Positions 1 through 10,463 of a stretch of 64,000 nucleotides of DNA are shown here, in pieces. Each line of letters opens with the position of its first letter. Positions within the stretch are counted from its first letter, which is position 1. This stretch comes from Elymus sibiricus (Eukaryota; Streptophyta; Magnoliopsida; Poales; Poaceae): assembly GCA_039707655.1 (NCBI GenBank), contig CM077672.1, positions 194,908,037-194,972,036 on the forward strand, given 5' to 3'. Position numbers and translations under genes: made by a program. The notes beneath the pieces were generated by a model. The model saw only the letters and a list, made by a program, of their open reading frames with translations, did no database searches and had not been told where the DNA came from.

Positions 1-1152
1 GAAAGATCTAGTCGGATTCGACATAGTCGGATCCGAGTCCAGATAAGGTCCGAGTCGGAAAGACCCGACTATGAGACGCAGCGATAGGTTATCTGTGAGT
101 CTCTAGTACAACATACGTTCTATGTCCTAAGACCTGAGCAGGCGCATGTACTCGGGATGGTGACAGACCTGCTTTGGGCCGACCAAACGCTACTTCGTAA
201 CTAGGTAGTTATAAAGGTAGTTTCGGGCTTGTCCAGGCCCATGATGCGAGACATGGCCGAGCAAGATGGGATTTGCCCCTCCGATCAGTAGAGATATACT
301 CTGGGCCCCTCGTGTGATCCGACTAAGATAAGCATGGCCATGTGACAAGGATTATGAGATAATCAGGTTTGTGGTCAGCATCACTGGAACGAGAAAGAGG
401 TCGGGCTAGCACAAGGATGAAAGACTCGCCTTGAGCCCGACAACATATATCATGTGGCAAAGGGAACAGAAGTGTGACACATTGTACAGGTTCGCCAACC
501 GGCTTCATTGTCTACTTGGTGGTCGGCACGCCTTGCTAGAGGCCGCTACCAACCGAGCAGGTCGGAGGTGATCCAACCTGCGACCAAGCCGACTTGAACC
601 TAGGGGGTCGCGCGCTTAAGGGAAGGAACCTGTGCGGCCGGATCTGACTCCACGAGTCAGATGTGATCCTACTCGGAATCAGATCCAGGCCGAACGGACT
701 TTGGGTTTCAGAATCCATGCGAGGTCCAAGTGTTGAGCCTGCGACGGATGCTTATATATAGTGGAGGTGCGGCATACGGTTTCAGTAGATCGCTTCGGCG
801 CCGTCACTAGGGCTCTGCATGTGTTGCAACTAGCCACCTCCACTCGACGTCGGCTGTGTGATCGGACCTAGCAGTCCACCGCACGGCATTCCTCCTGCAC
901 GCACGGATACCGTTAGAGGCGGTGCACTTGCGCCGCTCGGCGAACCTGTTCGTGGGGTCCGATTGGCTATGTGGGAGATCGACGAGGAGAAGACGACTCT
1001 GGAGACGCGCTGCCCCAAACTACTTCCGCTGCACGGCACTGCGCGTCTAGTGGTAACGATCAGTGATCCATCTTCCTTAGCATGTTCCTGGTTGTTCTGC
1101 GCGTAGGGAAAATTTTATATTGCAGCCGATGCACCTACTGTAGAACCCAACA
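1..1152 (+). mobile_element. Partial copia-type LTR
   Basis: The stretch resembles the LTR of the complete copia element at 8299-10449. Shared landmarks are a 'gggatttgc-cctccga' block near 268, 'gagatat-ctctgggccc' near 290, 'cgcttaaggg' near 612 and a closing 'gtaggg-aaaatttt' near 1105. A TATA-like motif sits at 751-760. The LTR seems to end near 1152 at 'acccaaca', and no tRNA-Met primer site follows. It is therefore either a solo LTR or the 3' LTR of an element lying to the left. The true start is outside the window. The end is approximate. Confidence 0.55.
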
Positions 1153-2026
1153 TCGTCCCCATCCGCTCCACGAATCAAACACTAGCCGCTCCACTCCATT
1201 CCATCCACTTCACTCCGCCGCCAAACTCTCGTCCGGCGATCTCCGGCCTTCTCCGGCATGGCGGCAGCGGATCTGAGTACTACACCTCCAGATCCATTGA
1301 TCCAGTGCTCGTCCCACGTGTCCCTAAAGAGGAGATGACCGTCCACCTTGCGCTCCGCTGCTCCGGGTAGGAGGCCGCCCGACGGCAGTGCTCAGACTCC
1401 TTCAGTCGGGAATCCATTGCGTCCGCCCAAATGGCGCATGGATCCTCCGTGAGGTGTCGCCTCTGCCTCACCGGAGGCGGTGCGGTCCTAACACGGTGAT
1501 GGATGCGCAACCGCTTCGTTGGCGCGCCGAGGCGAAGGTGAACACATGGGTGTAGTCTGACGCAAATATGGCGCGGCGTGCCCGCTGTGCGAGGCAGCGG
1601 GCGCGGGAGACGGCGACAGCCCTCGCGGCGGTGGACGTTGGCGAGACGGAGTCGCATTCTCTGGTGCCTCATATGGTGCACCAGTCCGGACCCGCAACCG
1701 CTTCATGGTGGACGTTGCCGGCTCCTCGTAGGACGGATCCATCATCAATCTCACGTCCACCAGCACCGTGAAGGTTCCGGACACGACGATGAACTGTAGG
1801 GCATGGGAAACGGCAGCGCCTTGAGTCCTGTGAGCCGGTTCGTGTCCCATGTCCTACCTTGCCTCGCCGGCGACCGAAGCAACACTTCAAGGGGCATAAC
1901 CGGCCATCGGACATGGGCATGGTGGAGTCGGACGAGCTCCGCTTAGATTAGATTTTACATTACATGTAATAATATGGACTTGAGGTTTCTTAACTGAGGT
2001 ATCTGATTGTGGAAGGGCTTATTTGA
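1153..2026. other. GC-rich stretch, no gene recognised
   Basis: This is a GC-rich, decayed-looking stretch with only short overlapping open frames on both strands and no recognisable domain. It lies between the LTR end and the Mutator-like element. It may be remnant promoter or exon sequence of a dead gene. I assign no function. Confidence 0.4.
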
Positions 2027-2035
2027 GGACTGATC

Positions 2036-2588
2036 GGCCTTTTTCACTGTTCTGACCCATTTGCTGAAGTTTAGCACAATTTGACCCGTGTTTGAAAGTT
2101 TTTTCGGATCTGACCCATTTCGAGACGCCATCAACCGTGGCGTCTTGCTTGCACTGAAGACGCCGCGAACCCTGGCGTCTGCCCCTGGCCCACCGCCCTG
2201 GTCAGCCCGTTTGACCGTCCGACGTGGCAAAGGGGTAAACGCCATGGTCCTTGGCGTCTACCCTCGGAGATGTGTTGCGTGGGCAACAATTTTTAATCAT
2301 TTGACTGTACCAAAACCAATCGCTAATAGCGCGATCAGGAAAATAAATCAGAGGCAGCCAGCTCTGTGCCTTGTGGGCCTTCGCCTGTCACATGACAACC
2401 ATACTATTCCATGCGAATTACACAAGTATTGAAGTGCTGCACGCAGCCATGTAACGTGGTGCACGCCAATTACAAATCTTGCTAGCTTTGCATGCACGTA
2501 TTTCTCTCTTCTGGTAATTATTTCTCTTAGATCAATGTGTCAAACTTTAATCTATTTGCACCACTGTATTCTACATGATGAACTCTAC
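2036..2588 (+). repeat. Left terminal inverted repeat arm
   Basis: This arm of about 550 bp is matched in reverse complement by 2951-3499 with scattered substitutions. Landmarks present in both arms include 'gacgccatggttc/gaaccctggcgtc', 'cgctaatagcgcgatcagg' and 'gcatgcacgtatttctctc'. Confidence 0.88.
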
Positions 2589-2950
2589 AAATAGAGTCCA
2601 ATATTGAATATATTTTCTCTTATGAATATTTTGCAATACGTGGGACCCGCAGGTCATGTGAAGGGTCTCCTAACGTGAACCGAGTCTGGACTTTTTCTTG
2701 TATTTGGTTTTCTCACTCAAACCTCATGATCTCACCAAAGCGAGTTCATTAACACATATAATTTTCATAGGGGCCCATATGTCATGGAGCACTGCCTTGT
2801 TAATATTCATATAGTACAGAAAAAGGAAAACTATTGGTGCAACTACATGTCAGCTGCATTGGCACATGCAAAATTCATATATGAGGTTAACAAGGCAGTG
2901 CTCCATGACATATGGACGTCTCGTAAGCATTGCATCCGCATCATCATCAT

Positions 2951-3499
2951 GTAGAGTTCATCGTGTAGAATACAGTGGTGCAAATAGATTAAAGTTTGAC
3001 ACATTGATCTAAGAGAAATAATTACCAGAAGAGAGAAATACGTGCATGCAAAGCTAGCAAGATTTGTAATTGGCATGCACCACGTTACATGGCTGCGTGC
3101 AGCACTTCAATACTTGTGTAATTCGCATGGAATAGTATGGTTGTCATGTGACAGGCGAAGGCCCACAAGGCATAGAGCTGGCTGCCTGATTTATTTTCCT
3201 GATCGCGCTATTAGCGATTGGTTTTGGTACGGTCAAATGATTAAAAATTGCTGTCCACGCAACACATCTCCGGGGTAGACGCCAAGGACCATGGCGTTTA
3301 CCCCTTTGCCACGTCGGACGTCAAACGGGCTGACCAGAGCGGTGGGCCAGGGGCAGACGCCATGGTTCGCGGCGTCTTCAGTGCAAGCAAGACGTCACGG
3401 TTGATGGCGTCTCGAAATGGGTCAGATCCGAAAAAACTTTAAAACACGGATCAAATCGTGCTAAACTTCAGCAAATGGGTCAGAACAGTGAAAAAGCCC
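2951..3499 (-). repeat. Right terminal inverted repeat arm
   Basis: This is the inverted partner of 2036-2588. The loop between the arms holds a second perfect inverted repeat of 28 bp (2776-2803 against 2887-2914, core catatgtcatggagc), so the fold-back nests one hairpin inside another. Confidence 0.88.
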
Positions 3500-3508
3500 G
3501 GACTGATC

Positions 3509-3627
3509 GGTCACTGTCCGTGTTTCAGTTTGAGGGGTCGGATTTGCTGTATGCGGATGCACATGCTCTAAATACGTACGAGATATATGATCTTTTTGGG
3601 TGTGTCTAGGAAAAAGAAAGTCAGAAG
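3509..3627 (+). promoter_or_regulatory. Proximal upstream region of DTW gene
   Basis: About 120 bp remain between the Mutator-like element and the ATG. I see no convincing TATA box in it. Any distal promoter elements now lie beyond or inside the transposon. Confidence 0.4.
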
Positions 3628-4407
3628 ATGGACTTGGACTTCCTCCCACTCTCCTCCGCCTCCGACGACGATGCCGGCGACACGCCGACACCACCTGGCC
3701 GCGCCATCTGCCACGCCGGCTGCGGGCGCCCGTCTCGCGTCTGCCTCTGCCCGCACATGCCCCGCTCCCCGCTCCACACATCCACCACCGTCGTCGTCCT
3801 CCACCACCCCCACGCCCTCCACCGCAACCCGCTCTCCACCCTCCCCCTCCTCGCCCGTTGCCTCGCCAACCTCCACCTCCTCCCCGGACGCCGGCTCCGC
3901 CCCTCCTCCACCCCACTCATCCCCCCTCCCTCCAAGAACCCCGTCCTCCTCTTCCCCTCACCCGCCGCCTCCGACCTCGCCTCCTGGTGCCGCTCCACGC
4001 CTCCCTCCGCACGCTCCAACCCCATCCTCCTCATCCTCGATGGCACCTGGAAGCAGGCCAAGGAGATGCACGCCGCTAGCCTCCCGTTCCTCTCCTCGTT
4101 CGCCATCCCCGTCTCCCTGCCCGTAGACAGCGGCGTGGACGGGGACAGCATGTTCGAGTCGGAGCTCGTGGTGAAGAAAGAGCCGCATAAGGGGTGCGTG
4201 AGCACAATGGAGGCAGTCGCAAGGGCGCTGCGGCTGCTTGAGCCGGAGGGAAGCGGTGCGGAGGTCGAGGAGACGATGGTCAGGGTTCTCAGGGCGATGG
4301 TGGCCTTCCAGTCCGAGCATTTGCAGCACCGTACCATGAAGCCGAGAGTGAAGATGAGGAAGAAGAAAGATATCAAGAGGGAGGAGGAGATGAAGAGGAA
4401 TGCCTGA
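3628..4407 (+). CDS. DTW-domain tRNA-uridine aminocarboxypropyltransferase
   Basis: This is a single-exon gene of 259 residues. DTW-domain enzymes (TapT/TuaA in bacteria, DTWD1/DTWD2 in eukaryotes) transfer the 3-amino-3-carboxypropyl group of S-adenosylmethionine to uridine in tRNA to form acp3U. The sequence shows the N-terminal cysteine cluster (residues 29-41: C-x3-C-x6-C-x-C), the DTW motif as LDGTWKQAKEM at 137-147, and the KEPHKGCVSTMEAVARAL block at 184-201. The C terminus is a lysine/arginine-rich tail (236-257) that could bind RNA or act in nuclear targeting. The ATG sits in a good plant context (aagATGg) and the first coding part is very C-rich. The length fits plant DTWD2-like proteins. 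The family is secure. The exact tRNA target position is not visible from sequence. Confidence 0.9.
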   Translation: MDLDFLPLSSASDDDAGDTPTPPGRAICHAGCGRPSRVCLCPHMPRSPLHTSTTVVVLHHPHALHRNPLSTLPLLARCLANLHLLPGRRLRPSSTPLIPPPSKNPVLLFPSPAASDLASWCRSTPPSARSNPILLILDGTWKQAKEMHAASLPFLSSFAIPVSLPVDSGVDGDSMFESELVVKKEPHKGCVSTMEAVARALRLLEPEGSGAEVEETMVRVLRAMVAFQSEHLQHRTMKPRVKMRKKKDIKREEEMKRNA

Positions 4408-6639
4408 TTGTTGTGACTGAATTTCTGCGGATTTGCGTTCCTCTATTGTTCAGAGGCCATCACTGTCAATCACCAAGGTCTGATCTCCTTTTTTCTAGCA
4501 CAGAGCTGGTAGTTTATTTACTTAGCTTTGCACTGTTGGTTGTTTTGACCACTGACTAGATGTAAGAAAATTGAAGTGAGTTCTGTTATTTGATTTTGAA
4601 GGTTTTGGCACAGAACTTTGCTGCAACAGCATATGCCAAGATGTCTATGCTAGATTGGAGAATGATCCTTTTGTGTGTTCCCCCTAATCCAGGAAGTTTC
4701 AATTGTTCCTTAGTTGAAATATCCTGTCTAGTGAATAGAACACCATTAAATTCTCATCGTACTGTTGCCGAAAAAGTATCATTCCACTGAGTAAACTACA
4801 CAGATTGATGATACCAGCACACTGCACGATCGATATTGGGATCGATATTGGTACTGTTGCTATGAGAAACTAATGGTACCTAAAGAACATTTACTTATCA
4901 AACTGGCTAAGACCAAGCTTGACAATCAAAACACAATGATGTGCCCTGTTCAGTAATTGAGAAACTGTGCTAGAGGCCTGCATTTTTGTTCACTCGGTGC
5001 CCGTGCCATCTTTACCTCAGAAAGCATGTAATTGTTGACCGTAAAATCTAAGTAAGTAGATTAACCCTCATGAGTGCACATAAACACCTTCTTCGTAGGC
5101 TTAGTGTTCTTTTATGCAATTCACAAATCAGTACATATCATCAAACCCCATGAGTTTGCTCTCATTCGGCTTGCATTAGTATCCAAGCTCTATCTCTAGT
5201 TTTTGCCCGCCTTAAAAGACTTATTTTTTTAGATAGCGAACCGCTCCAAGCGGTTTAAAGGCTTAAAATTTCACTGCTTGGACTATCTTGGTGTACTTTT
5301 CTGAGGACCTTAAATATCATGGGGATTACACATGTCACATTTTTGTCCTTCTCTACACGTCCAATACATCACACTATATTCTTTTTTAATATTTGACGAG
5401 AAGGAATTTGATTTCATGGAGACAGACATGAACTAGAACTCAAGAAGGATGATATTTAAGGGTCTACCATGGAAATGTATCATCATCTATCCAAAGGCAC
5501 TTCTGAAGACCAATGATAACTAAGGAGCCTTTTACACTCTAGAATGCAAGTTCTCCGAGGGGCTTTGAGCGTCAGCACCAGCGTCTGCGGGTTATAGTGG
5601 GTAGAGCTGGGTTTTGAAAAGATAAATCTTTCTAGACATACCAGTTATCTCCATGGGGCTGTGGCTCTGTCCTTTATCCAGACTGCGCGCTCTCTCTGAT
5701 TTCATGGATTGTATCTCTGCATCGTCCGGCATTCACCCTAGCCCCCATGATGTGATCCTGGGAAGTTTTGCTCCTTCCGCCGCATTAAGAAATAGTATAA
5801 GAATGAGCCAGTCATATCTGTGGGGTGCTAGCGGTGAATTACGAGGAACTAAGGTAGTAAACATACAGTTGTTTGACCTACTATTATGCGAATCCCATTT
5901 GGCTTCTCCATTGAAAAGGGTTAGCTGGTTGCTTTTATTGCCAAGTGTGTGTGCAAATTTGATCATCTGTACATCTGTGGAGCTTTAACATCAGAGGAAC
6001 TACTGCTGGCTTGGCATGAACTTATTTTATATAGGAAGTGTTCCTTACATGAGAACTTAGTACCTTGGCCTCCTGCCCATTAGTTACTCCATAAAAATAA
6101 AGTAATATTTAGAGTTTCAGACGAAAATTGTTATTAAAAACAAGATGACCACTTTATATGTCATGCGATGACCACCCTAGCGTGCCTGTGTGTTGTGCAA
6201 TGTTAAAAGTGATTTTGTTATAGATAAATAATCACATTAAAAAAAAATATTAACCAAGTTGGAGAAATTGATCAGCAACAGTAATACACCTTGGTTTCCT
6301 GGACAGCTTGTGCAATGAAACTAGGAAACGTTATTGCAGTCTGGAGGGGAAAGCCGGAGACATCTGTGCTACGAGTCAAATGTTTGATTTGTGCACTGAA
6401 CGGCTGAAAGCTGTCAAAAGTCCATTCTTTGCTGCTAGATTGATTTGGTATTTATGTACTGCTGGAGCCTTAGGGCCTGTAGACACCACCCTTTCTTTAG
6501 ATGTTAGCCTGTTATAGACTGCTCGGCACTGGATTTGTTTGCAATATGATTCACATTGTATCCTCCGACCCACTCTCGATGACCTGTAGACTGTAGTTAA
6601 GATGAGATGGGCTGCTGCCCATCAGATTCATCATACTTA
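4408..6639. other. 3' region of DTW gene and intergenic DNA
   Basis: The first few hundred bases probably hold the 3' UTR of the DTW gene. The rest is AT-rich with only short unsupported frames, including one of 111 codons at 5653-5988 and one of 69 codons at 6308-6517. Neither resembles a family I know. I see no clear element boundary. Confidence 0.45.
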
Positions 6640-6713
6640 CTCCCTCTGTTATAAGAGCGTTTAGATCACTACTTTAATGATCTAAACGCTCTTATATTTC
6701 TTTACGGAGGGAG
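6640..6713. mobile_element. Stowaway-type MITE, 74 bp
   Basis: This is a near-perfect small palindrome with ends ctccctctg / cggagggag and a TA duplication on each side (6638-6639 and 6714-6715). These are the ends and target site of Stowaway (Tc1/mariner) MITEs. The arms are 'ataagagcgtttagatca' and its reverse complement. Confidence 0.9.
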
Positions 6714-6722
6714 TACATGGTA

Positions 6723-6800
6723 CTACCTCTATCAAAATGTAAGATGTTTTTTGACACTGTCGTAGTGTCAAAAAAGTCTTATATTAAATTACAGAGGTAG
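6723..6800. mobile_element. Second Stowaway-like MITE, 78 bp
   Basis: The ends are ctacctct / agaggtag, and the internal inverted repeat is ttttttgacact / agtgtcaaaaaa. TA lies on the left (6721-6722); the right flank now reads TG, one substitution from TA. It sits 9 bp from the previous MITE, so two insertions landed almost side by side. Confidence 0.8.
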
Positions 6801-6959
6801 TGAGATCACGGACATGGATGCCAGATAGTGCTATTTCAGTTGTTTGTAGACAAAAGGAATCACGCCCAGCTTTATTACAGAGCTCAGGTGTGTTAGTAGC
6901 TCGTGGTCTGGTGGCATCACAATTGGAGTCACCACAGAAACCAAATTGCACACTCGGAA

Positions 6960-7361
6960 GTCGGAAGGGGCATCCTACTGCTTGACTTGCATGTTGCACA
7001 TTGCGAAGGCCCAGGCTGAGGTCAACGAGCTGGTCTCGGGGAGAACAAACGATGCCTTTTCCACCAAGGAAAATGACAGAACCGCCAGCATCGATGTCCC
7101 CAGGAGTAGGACCCGAGAAGACACACTGCTGCTGATGCAGTGCTGCCTGCAGGCTACAGCTACTTGCCCTTTTTGCCTGTCTTGCATCTTCTTGGAATTC
7201 GGCAGGGTAGGGCTGGCCTTCAAATTTGTCGTCAGACTCGGGCTCGGTTGACCGAACAATGTTAGGAGCAGCCTTGACTGAGTAAGCTTGACAAAGTGAT
7301 TGCGGGCGGCCAAGCTTATAGTTACAGTGCTTAGTTGTATTGTTGGATATATCATTTCCAA
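6960..7361 (-). pseudogene. Possible exon remnant with transit-peptide-like frame
   Basis: Two overlapping minus-strand frames are open here. One (6975-7361, 128 codons) is rich in Ser, Thr, Arg and Lys and then has a hydrophobic stretch, RVLLLGTSMLAVLSFSL. That layout resembles a chloroplast transit peptide with a thylakoid-transfer segment. The other (6784-7380, 198 codons) has no recognisable motif. A GT follows the first frame at 'atgcaa|gtcaag', which could be a splice donor. No downstream exon was recognised. Read this as a guess at a truncated first exon. Confidence 0.22.
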
Positions 7362-7380
7362 AAAAAAGGCAGAATGCCAT

Positions 7381-8298
7381 ACATTAAAGAAATGAAGCCC
7401 TTACAGAAATCAGCACTGTGTCGTGAGCAAAGCTTGTTGTTGTTGGCCTCCGTCTCACCAGAGCAACCTTGTTGAAACTCAGGAGCTTGTAGAGAAACCC
7501 AAGAGCTTGTAGAAGTAGTGATCGGAAAGTCGTCGATGTAGACAAAAAGATGCATGCTGGCAACCGTGAATTGGATGGGACAATGTGGATAGAAAGACGC
7601 TGACGACCGCGAATTGGATGGGATGATGTAGACAAAAAGACGCCGACGACCGCGAATTGGATGGATCGTTGTCCTGGTGAAGTCGGCGCCGAGGAGGGCC
7701 AAAAGACAATCCTAACTCCGACCCGACAGAGGAGGGGGACACAAACCTCACAAGGCTAAGCTTCATCGAGCGGAGATGGAACTAGAGAACGAGAAGACGC
7801 CACAGTATCCTCCTTCTACATGATGTTGTCGTCGTGAACAGACGCTAATCATGTCAGACCAAGTGCCAAAAGATCAACTCCATCTTCGACTCATCGACAC
7901 CGAGGAAGGACATTAGCATGAGGAAAGCCGATGAACCATTATTCTCATTGCCACCCTTGTCCCAACTTATCGAAAAAGGGTTTCCCCCCGCTTTGTATTC
8001 CAAAGCAACCAACACCGAACACATAGCATTGCTGGGGCGAGCAGCACATCAAGCCCAAAAGAAAAAGAAGAAACAAATGCCAACAACGGCAGCTCAACAA
8101 AGCGTTGATGACCCGCCACCGCTGCGCCAAACCACCACAGCCCGATGCTCCGATCCGCCGCGTACCAAGCAGCACCTCCAAGAAGGGATGCGACGCCGAC
8201 GACGCTGCTGCCCGGACGTGTCCTAGGGTTTCCCCCGGCACGCGGAGGGAAGTGGGGGATGGCTACCACCGACACCCTCCAGGAAGGAATGGTGGCAC
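7381..8298. other. Left half of an unclassified repeat split by the copia element
   Basis: This is GC-rich sequence without a credible gene. Its last five bases, GGCAC (8294-8298), are duplicated at 17909-17913 after the copia element, so it continues directly at 17914-18660. The style (short GC-rich frames and codon-like repeats) suggests an untranslated region of an unknown repeat. Confidence 0.5.
7534..7666. repeat. Three imperfect tandem units of about 45 bp
   Basis: Three successive units each end in 'cgaattggatgg' or a close variant. Each begins with a 'gatgtagacaaaaaga'-like block, which is more diverged in the middle unit. Confidence 0.75.
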
Positions 8299-10449
8299 TG
8301 TAGGAGATATGCCCTAGAGGCAATAACAAATGTTATTATTTATCTCCATGTTCATGATTATGTTTATGTTCCATGCTATAACTGATATGGTTCTCGAGTC
8401 TACAATAACCACGAGGCTCGGAGGAAGACTCATATGCACGTGTGGAATAATAAACGGTAAAAAGTATTCCTAGTCTGGCCTCTAAGACTAGCTCAAGTGT
8501 TGCATGATGGTTCTGTTTTCTTGATCATGGGCATGACTATGCCGGCAACTTTGAGGGCACAATGTTAGTAGAACACTTGTGTTGAATCGACCCGATTGAT
8601 GTTATGCTATGAGATTCATTCGTCATAGGTTAATGGTTAATAACACAGAGATAGTTAATGTTTGCATAATTCCTTAGACCATGAGAGTGTCGAGTTTCTT
8701 CATGCTTGCTTCATGAACTTTGGGGTTTGTTAAACGTCATCCGTAAATGGGTGGCTATTACGGCGGCTTACGGGTTCATGGAAAAGTATGTCAAGTAACT
8801 TGATAGCTCAAGATTGGGATTTGCTCCTCCGACGATGGAGAGATATCTCTGGGCCCTCTCGGTGTTACGGTATCCATCATCGTCTGGCCAGACACAATGT
8901 GATTTGATCACAGGGATGCCGGAACACGGGAACGAGAAAAGAGAACAAAACCGGTAACGAGGTAACTGGCATTGTGGACAAGTGTTGATCCACGGGGATG
9001 CCGATGTTTCTCACCTCGGGTATTTGTAACATATCGCGAAGCAATAGGAATAGCACACGGCAACTGGAGGTTCACTCGAATATTCATTCGTGTGGGTATA
9101 GGGGTCAATATGGGTGTCCATGGCTCCGATGTTGATCATTGATCAGAAAGAGTTCCGGGTCATGTCTATACTTCACCGAACCTATAGGGTCACACGCTTA
9201 AGGGTCATCTATCTGTTGAATACTAGACGGGGAGTCTGAGAGAAAATCACCGAAAAAGTTTCGGACGAAACGGAAACGTTCCGGAGAGAACACCGGAATA
9301 GTTCCGGTGAAACTGAAAAGTTGTTTCAGGGTATTCCATTAAGTCAAATTGGTTCTGGCACACGCCTGGAAATTCTTGGAGGATGCCAGAAGTGTTCTGG
9401 AAACTTCTGGGAATTTTCCGGGACAAAAAACGGAAATGTTCCGGAGCAGCCGGAACCGCTTTGGTTGCTTTTCGCTGAAGAAACATTGTTCCGAAATTGT
9501 TTCGGAATGCGTTCAAAATTGTTTTGGTGGGTGCTAGAATTATTCTAGGTACACAGAAATAATTTGGGTTTTAACGGACGCAGAAAAATGTCTTCGTGAA
9601 TAGTGAAAAGCACTTTTTGGGCTGATTTGCAAATGGGGTTTTTCTTCTAGAAGAAAACCACTTTTGGTGTGTGAAAGGGAGGTGGAGCCCCCCAAAGGGG
9701 CTGCACAATTTCGGCCATGGCATGGGGGGGCCCTCCTTGAGGTGTCCTTCCACCTCATGGTGGATATGTTCTACACACCCTTATGTGGCATGTGGTGGAA
9801 AGATCCTAGGAAGGTCCTTTTGGTCTTTTTCACCTCTTTCCTCTACCCCTTGCTCCTCCTATAAATAGAGGTGGAGAGGGCTCTCCAAAATCAGATCATG
9901 CTTGCTCTCATACACATGCCATTTGACTTGTCTGGCTTCTCTCTCCCTCCCAGCGAAATAGTTTCGTAGAGCCGAAAGGCTGTCTGGGTTCCGGTGGGAA
10001 CTAGTTCTGGACGGCGAAGCCCTGCCGGATAGATGACACCGTATGTGTGCAACTCTGTAGAGAGATCTTAGTTTCGGTCTTAGTTCGAGAGTGCCTCCCG
10101 AAGGGCTGTCCGAGTGACTGTCAGAGTTTCGAGGGTCCTCCCGAAGGGCTGTCCGAGTGACCGTCCGAGTTTCGAGGATCCTCCCGAAGGGCTGTCCATG
10201 ACACCGTCCGAGGGACTGTCCGACCGCCTCCCGGAGGGCTGTCCGAGGGGCAGATGTGGGAGTACATCCTCGTGGTTGGGAGGTTGTAAATCCTAGCTAT
10301 GGGGATCTGCACCGCCGATCGTCATCGACTCTACTTCCGCTGCGCTACGAGTCGGTAACGAAAAAGATCAAACCTTGTATGCAGTCTCCATAGTGGTCCT
10401 GGGCTGGTGCGTAGGTCGGAATTTTTTTTTTCTGCTGCATTACCCTACA
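8299..10449 (+). repeat. 5' LTR of copia element (2151 bp)
   Basis: It begins tgtaggagat and ends accctaca. The TATA motif ctataaatag lies near 9859-9868 and marks the likely U3/R border region. It contains a GC-rich minisatellite near its 3' end. Confidence 0.93.
10091..10250 (+). repeat. Minisatellite inside copia LTR
   Basis: Four imperfect units, roughly 25-48 bp each, are built around 'ctcccgaagggctgtccgag'. The same array is at 17551-17710 in the right LTR. It lies downstream of the TATA box, so it would be in the transcript leader. Confidence 0.85.
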
Positions 10450-10450
10450 G

Positions 10451-10463
10451 TGGTATCAGAGCC
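10451..10463 (+). other. Primer binding site, tRNA-iMet type
   Basis: TGGTATCAGAGCC begins one base after the left LTR. It matches the 3' end of initiator tRNA-Met, the usual primer of plant copia elements. Confidence 0.9.

Larger units (their letters stand above)
2036..3499. mobile_element. Mutator-like fold-back element, non-autonomous
   Basis: The element is 1464 bp and is flanked by a perfect 9-bp duplication, GGACTGATC, at 2027-2035 and 3500-3508. Nine bases is the signature length for Mutator/MULE insertions. The ends read ggcctttttcactg (left) and, on the opposite strand, gggctttttcactg (right). The two arms are inverted copies of about 550 bp, so almost the whole element can fold into one hairpin. 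It has no transposase. It ends 128 bp upstream of the DTW gene ATG, so it sits in that gene's promoter or leader region. Confidence 0.88.

Noticed and set aside
3587..4126. Long Ser/Pro/His-rich open frames overlapping the DTW gene on both strands
   Set aside because: They are shadow frames created by the C-rich codon use of the DTW gene; none has a domain.
5653..5988. 111-codon frame downstream of the DTW gene
   Set aside because: No domain, no clear start context and no codon-bias support; AT-rich surroundings suggest chance.
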